Source: Neoechinorhynchus agilis (taxonomy: Eukaryota; Acanthocephala). From it: a stretch of DNA of 64,000 nt. Of this stretch, positions 63,447-64,000 are shown one piece after another; the stretch's first letter is position 1, and the number at the start of each line of letters is the position of its first letter. The stretch is from NCBI GenBank assembly GCA_051530055.1, contig CM121342.1, positions 15,934,001-15,998,000 on the forward strand. The letters are read 5' to 3'. Made by a program: the position numbers and the translations under genes. The notes beneath the pieces were generated by a model. The model had not been told where the DNA came from. It saw only the letters and a list, made by a program, of their open reading frames with translations, and searched no databases.

Positions 63447-63838
63447 TTAATCGATATTTTTATCAATACTATACAATCCAGATATTGCATCAGTCCGCTT
63501 TGTGTGCGGTTTCTTTGAGCTGTAACTTCTTAAAGAGAGACAATTCATTTGGTCCATTTCACTTTGCTTTTCCATTGACGAGTGCTCACCCGATTGACTG
63601 CAGTAGCTTTGCCTTTGATGGTCTTGATCATAATGCTCCCCATAATTATCCATGTTCGTCTGCTTAAAACCACGAGATTGAGATCAAGTTTCTTTGTACG
63701 AAATGAAAATGGTACTTTAAATATGACCTTTCGGGTCTCACTGCGCGTTTTATGAGTCACCCGCATAATAAGAAAGTCTTGCGTGTGGACTAAGAGACGG
63801 CAATAGTGATTGTGCCAGCTTTTCCGCAAATCGACCAT
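63447..63838 (-). CDS. Possible small gene in two overlapping frames
   Basis: The upstream part (from 63838, MVDLRKSWHNHYCRLLVHTQ, DFLIMRVTHKTR) and the downstream part (MDNYGEHYDQDHQRQSYCSQ ... GLYSIDKNID, ending 63447) both have protein-like composition, but they lie in different frames that overlap at 63545-63680. A short intron or a frameshift is needed to join them; a GT-AG pair in the overlap was not found. No family is recognised. Confidence 0.3.
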
Positions 63839-64000
63839 TATGCAAATAGTACACTAGCGTTGTTTTTAGCGATCCAGAAATGGCTGGAGCGCGCGGTAAC
63901 ATAACAAGTTGTGATGCTGCAATAAATCGCTTTAAGATATGGTTACAAACAAAGATTTTAAAGAATAATGCTTAAAGAATTTTGATAAAAATTGCCAGTA

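Noticed and set aside
1-64000. tRNA or rRNA genes
   Set aside because: I looked for obvious box A/box B or rRNA-like stretches and found none I could fold convincingly; a covariance search is needed to exclude them.

Overview
This window is nuclear DNA from a multicellular animal, most likely an invertebrate. The genes are eukaryotic and several are typical of animals: an alpha/mu-like glutathione transferase, a neuronal calcium sensor, a CNG-type channel, a Shisa-like membrane protein, AP-3 sigma, eIF3m, LSm3 and MRPL28. Reading frames are joined by GT-AG introns, most of them short: 28, 37, 40, 47, 48, 48, 49, 54, 55 and 57 nt, with a few of about 100-310 nt. The DNA is AT-rich apart from a GC-rich, trinucleotide-repeat block near 10-11 kb. 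I cannot name the phylum from sequence alone.

Layout. 0-7.8 kb: a neuronal calcium sensor (+), a CDC20-type WD40 protein (-), a glutathione transferase (+) and a tiny membrane protein (+). 7.8-9.9 kb: no gene seen. 10-14.4 kb: a two-finger C2H2 protein (+) with a GC-rich upstream region, then AP-3 sigma (-). 14.8-17 kb: decayed retroelement and a hairpin element. 17.7-21.6 kb: eIF3m (+), an inverted partial gene copy, and a zinc-binding-region protein (+) resembling the Emi1/FBXO5 type of APC/C inhibitor. 22.5-24.2 kb: an unrecognised 559-residue protein (-). 24.3-26 kb: diverged tandem repeats. 26.3-27.5 kb: an RPAP3-like TPR protein (+) whose frame is interrupted.

27.6-47.2 kb is a mobile-element accumulation. 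It holds two nearly identical 2.1 kb blocks (27.6 and 41.8 kb), two families of Penelope-like elements (one close to full length at 33.5-36.2 kb), a Jockey-like LINE with gag and endonuclease, a second LINE family (X), a Ty3/gypsy integrase fragment, and short 5'-truncated tails of a third LINE family (R), which also recurs at 14.8-16.9, 50.9 and 58.3 kb.

47.9-50.7 kb: an unknown basic protein (+), MRPL28 (-) and LSm3 (-). 53.4-55.6 kb: a Shisa-like secreted/membrane protein (+) whose first intron holds a 710 bp foldback element. 57-58 kb: an unknown single-pass membrane protein (+). 58.3-59.8 kb: LINE debris. 60.4-64 kb: a single-exon cyclic-nucleotide-gated channel (-), a diphosphoinositol-polyphosphate-type Nudix hydrolase (-) and a possible small gene (-).

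The host genes form no operon. Two of them, the CDC20-like and the Emi1-like proteins, would act on the same cell-cycle machine (APC/C), but they are 16 kb apart and nothing shows that they are co-regulated. The most unusual material is in the repeats: a recurring hairpin motif with hammerhead-like core bases in several unrelated elements, an apparently captured host-gene exon inside the 2.1 kb repeat, and gene junctions that do not fit GT-AG splicing.
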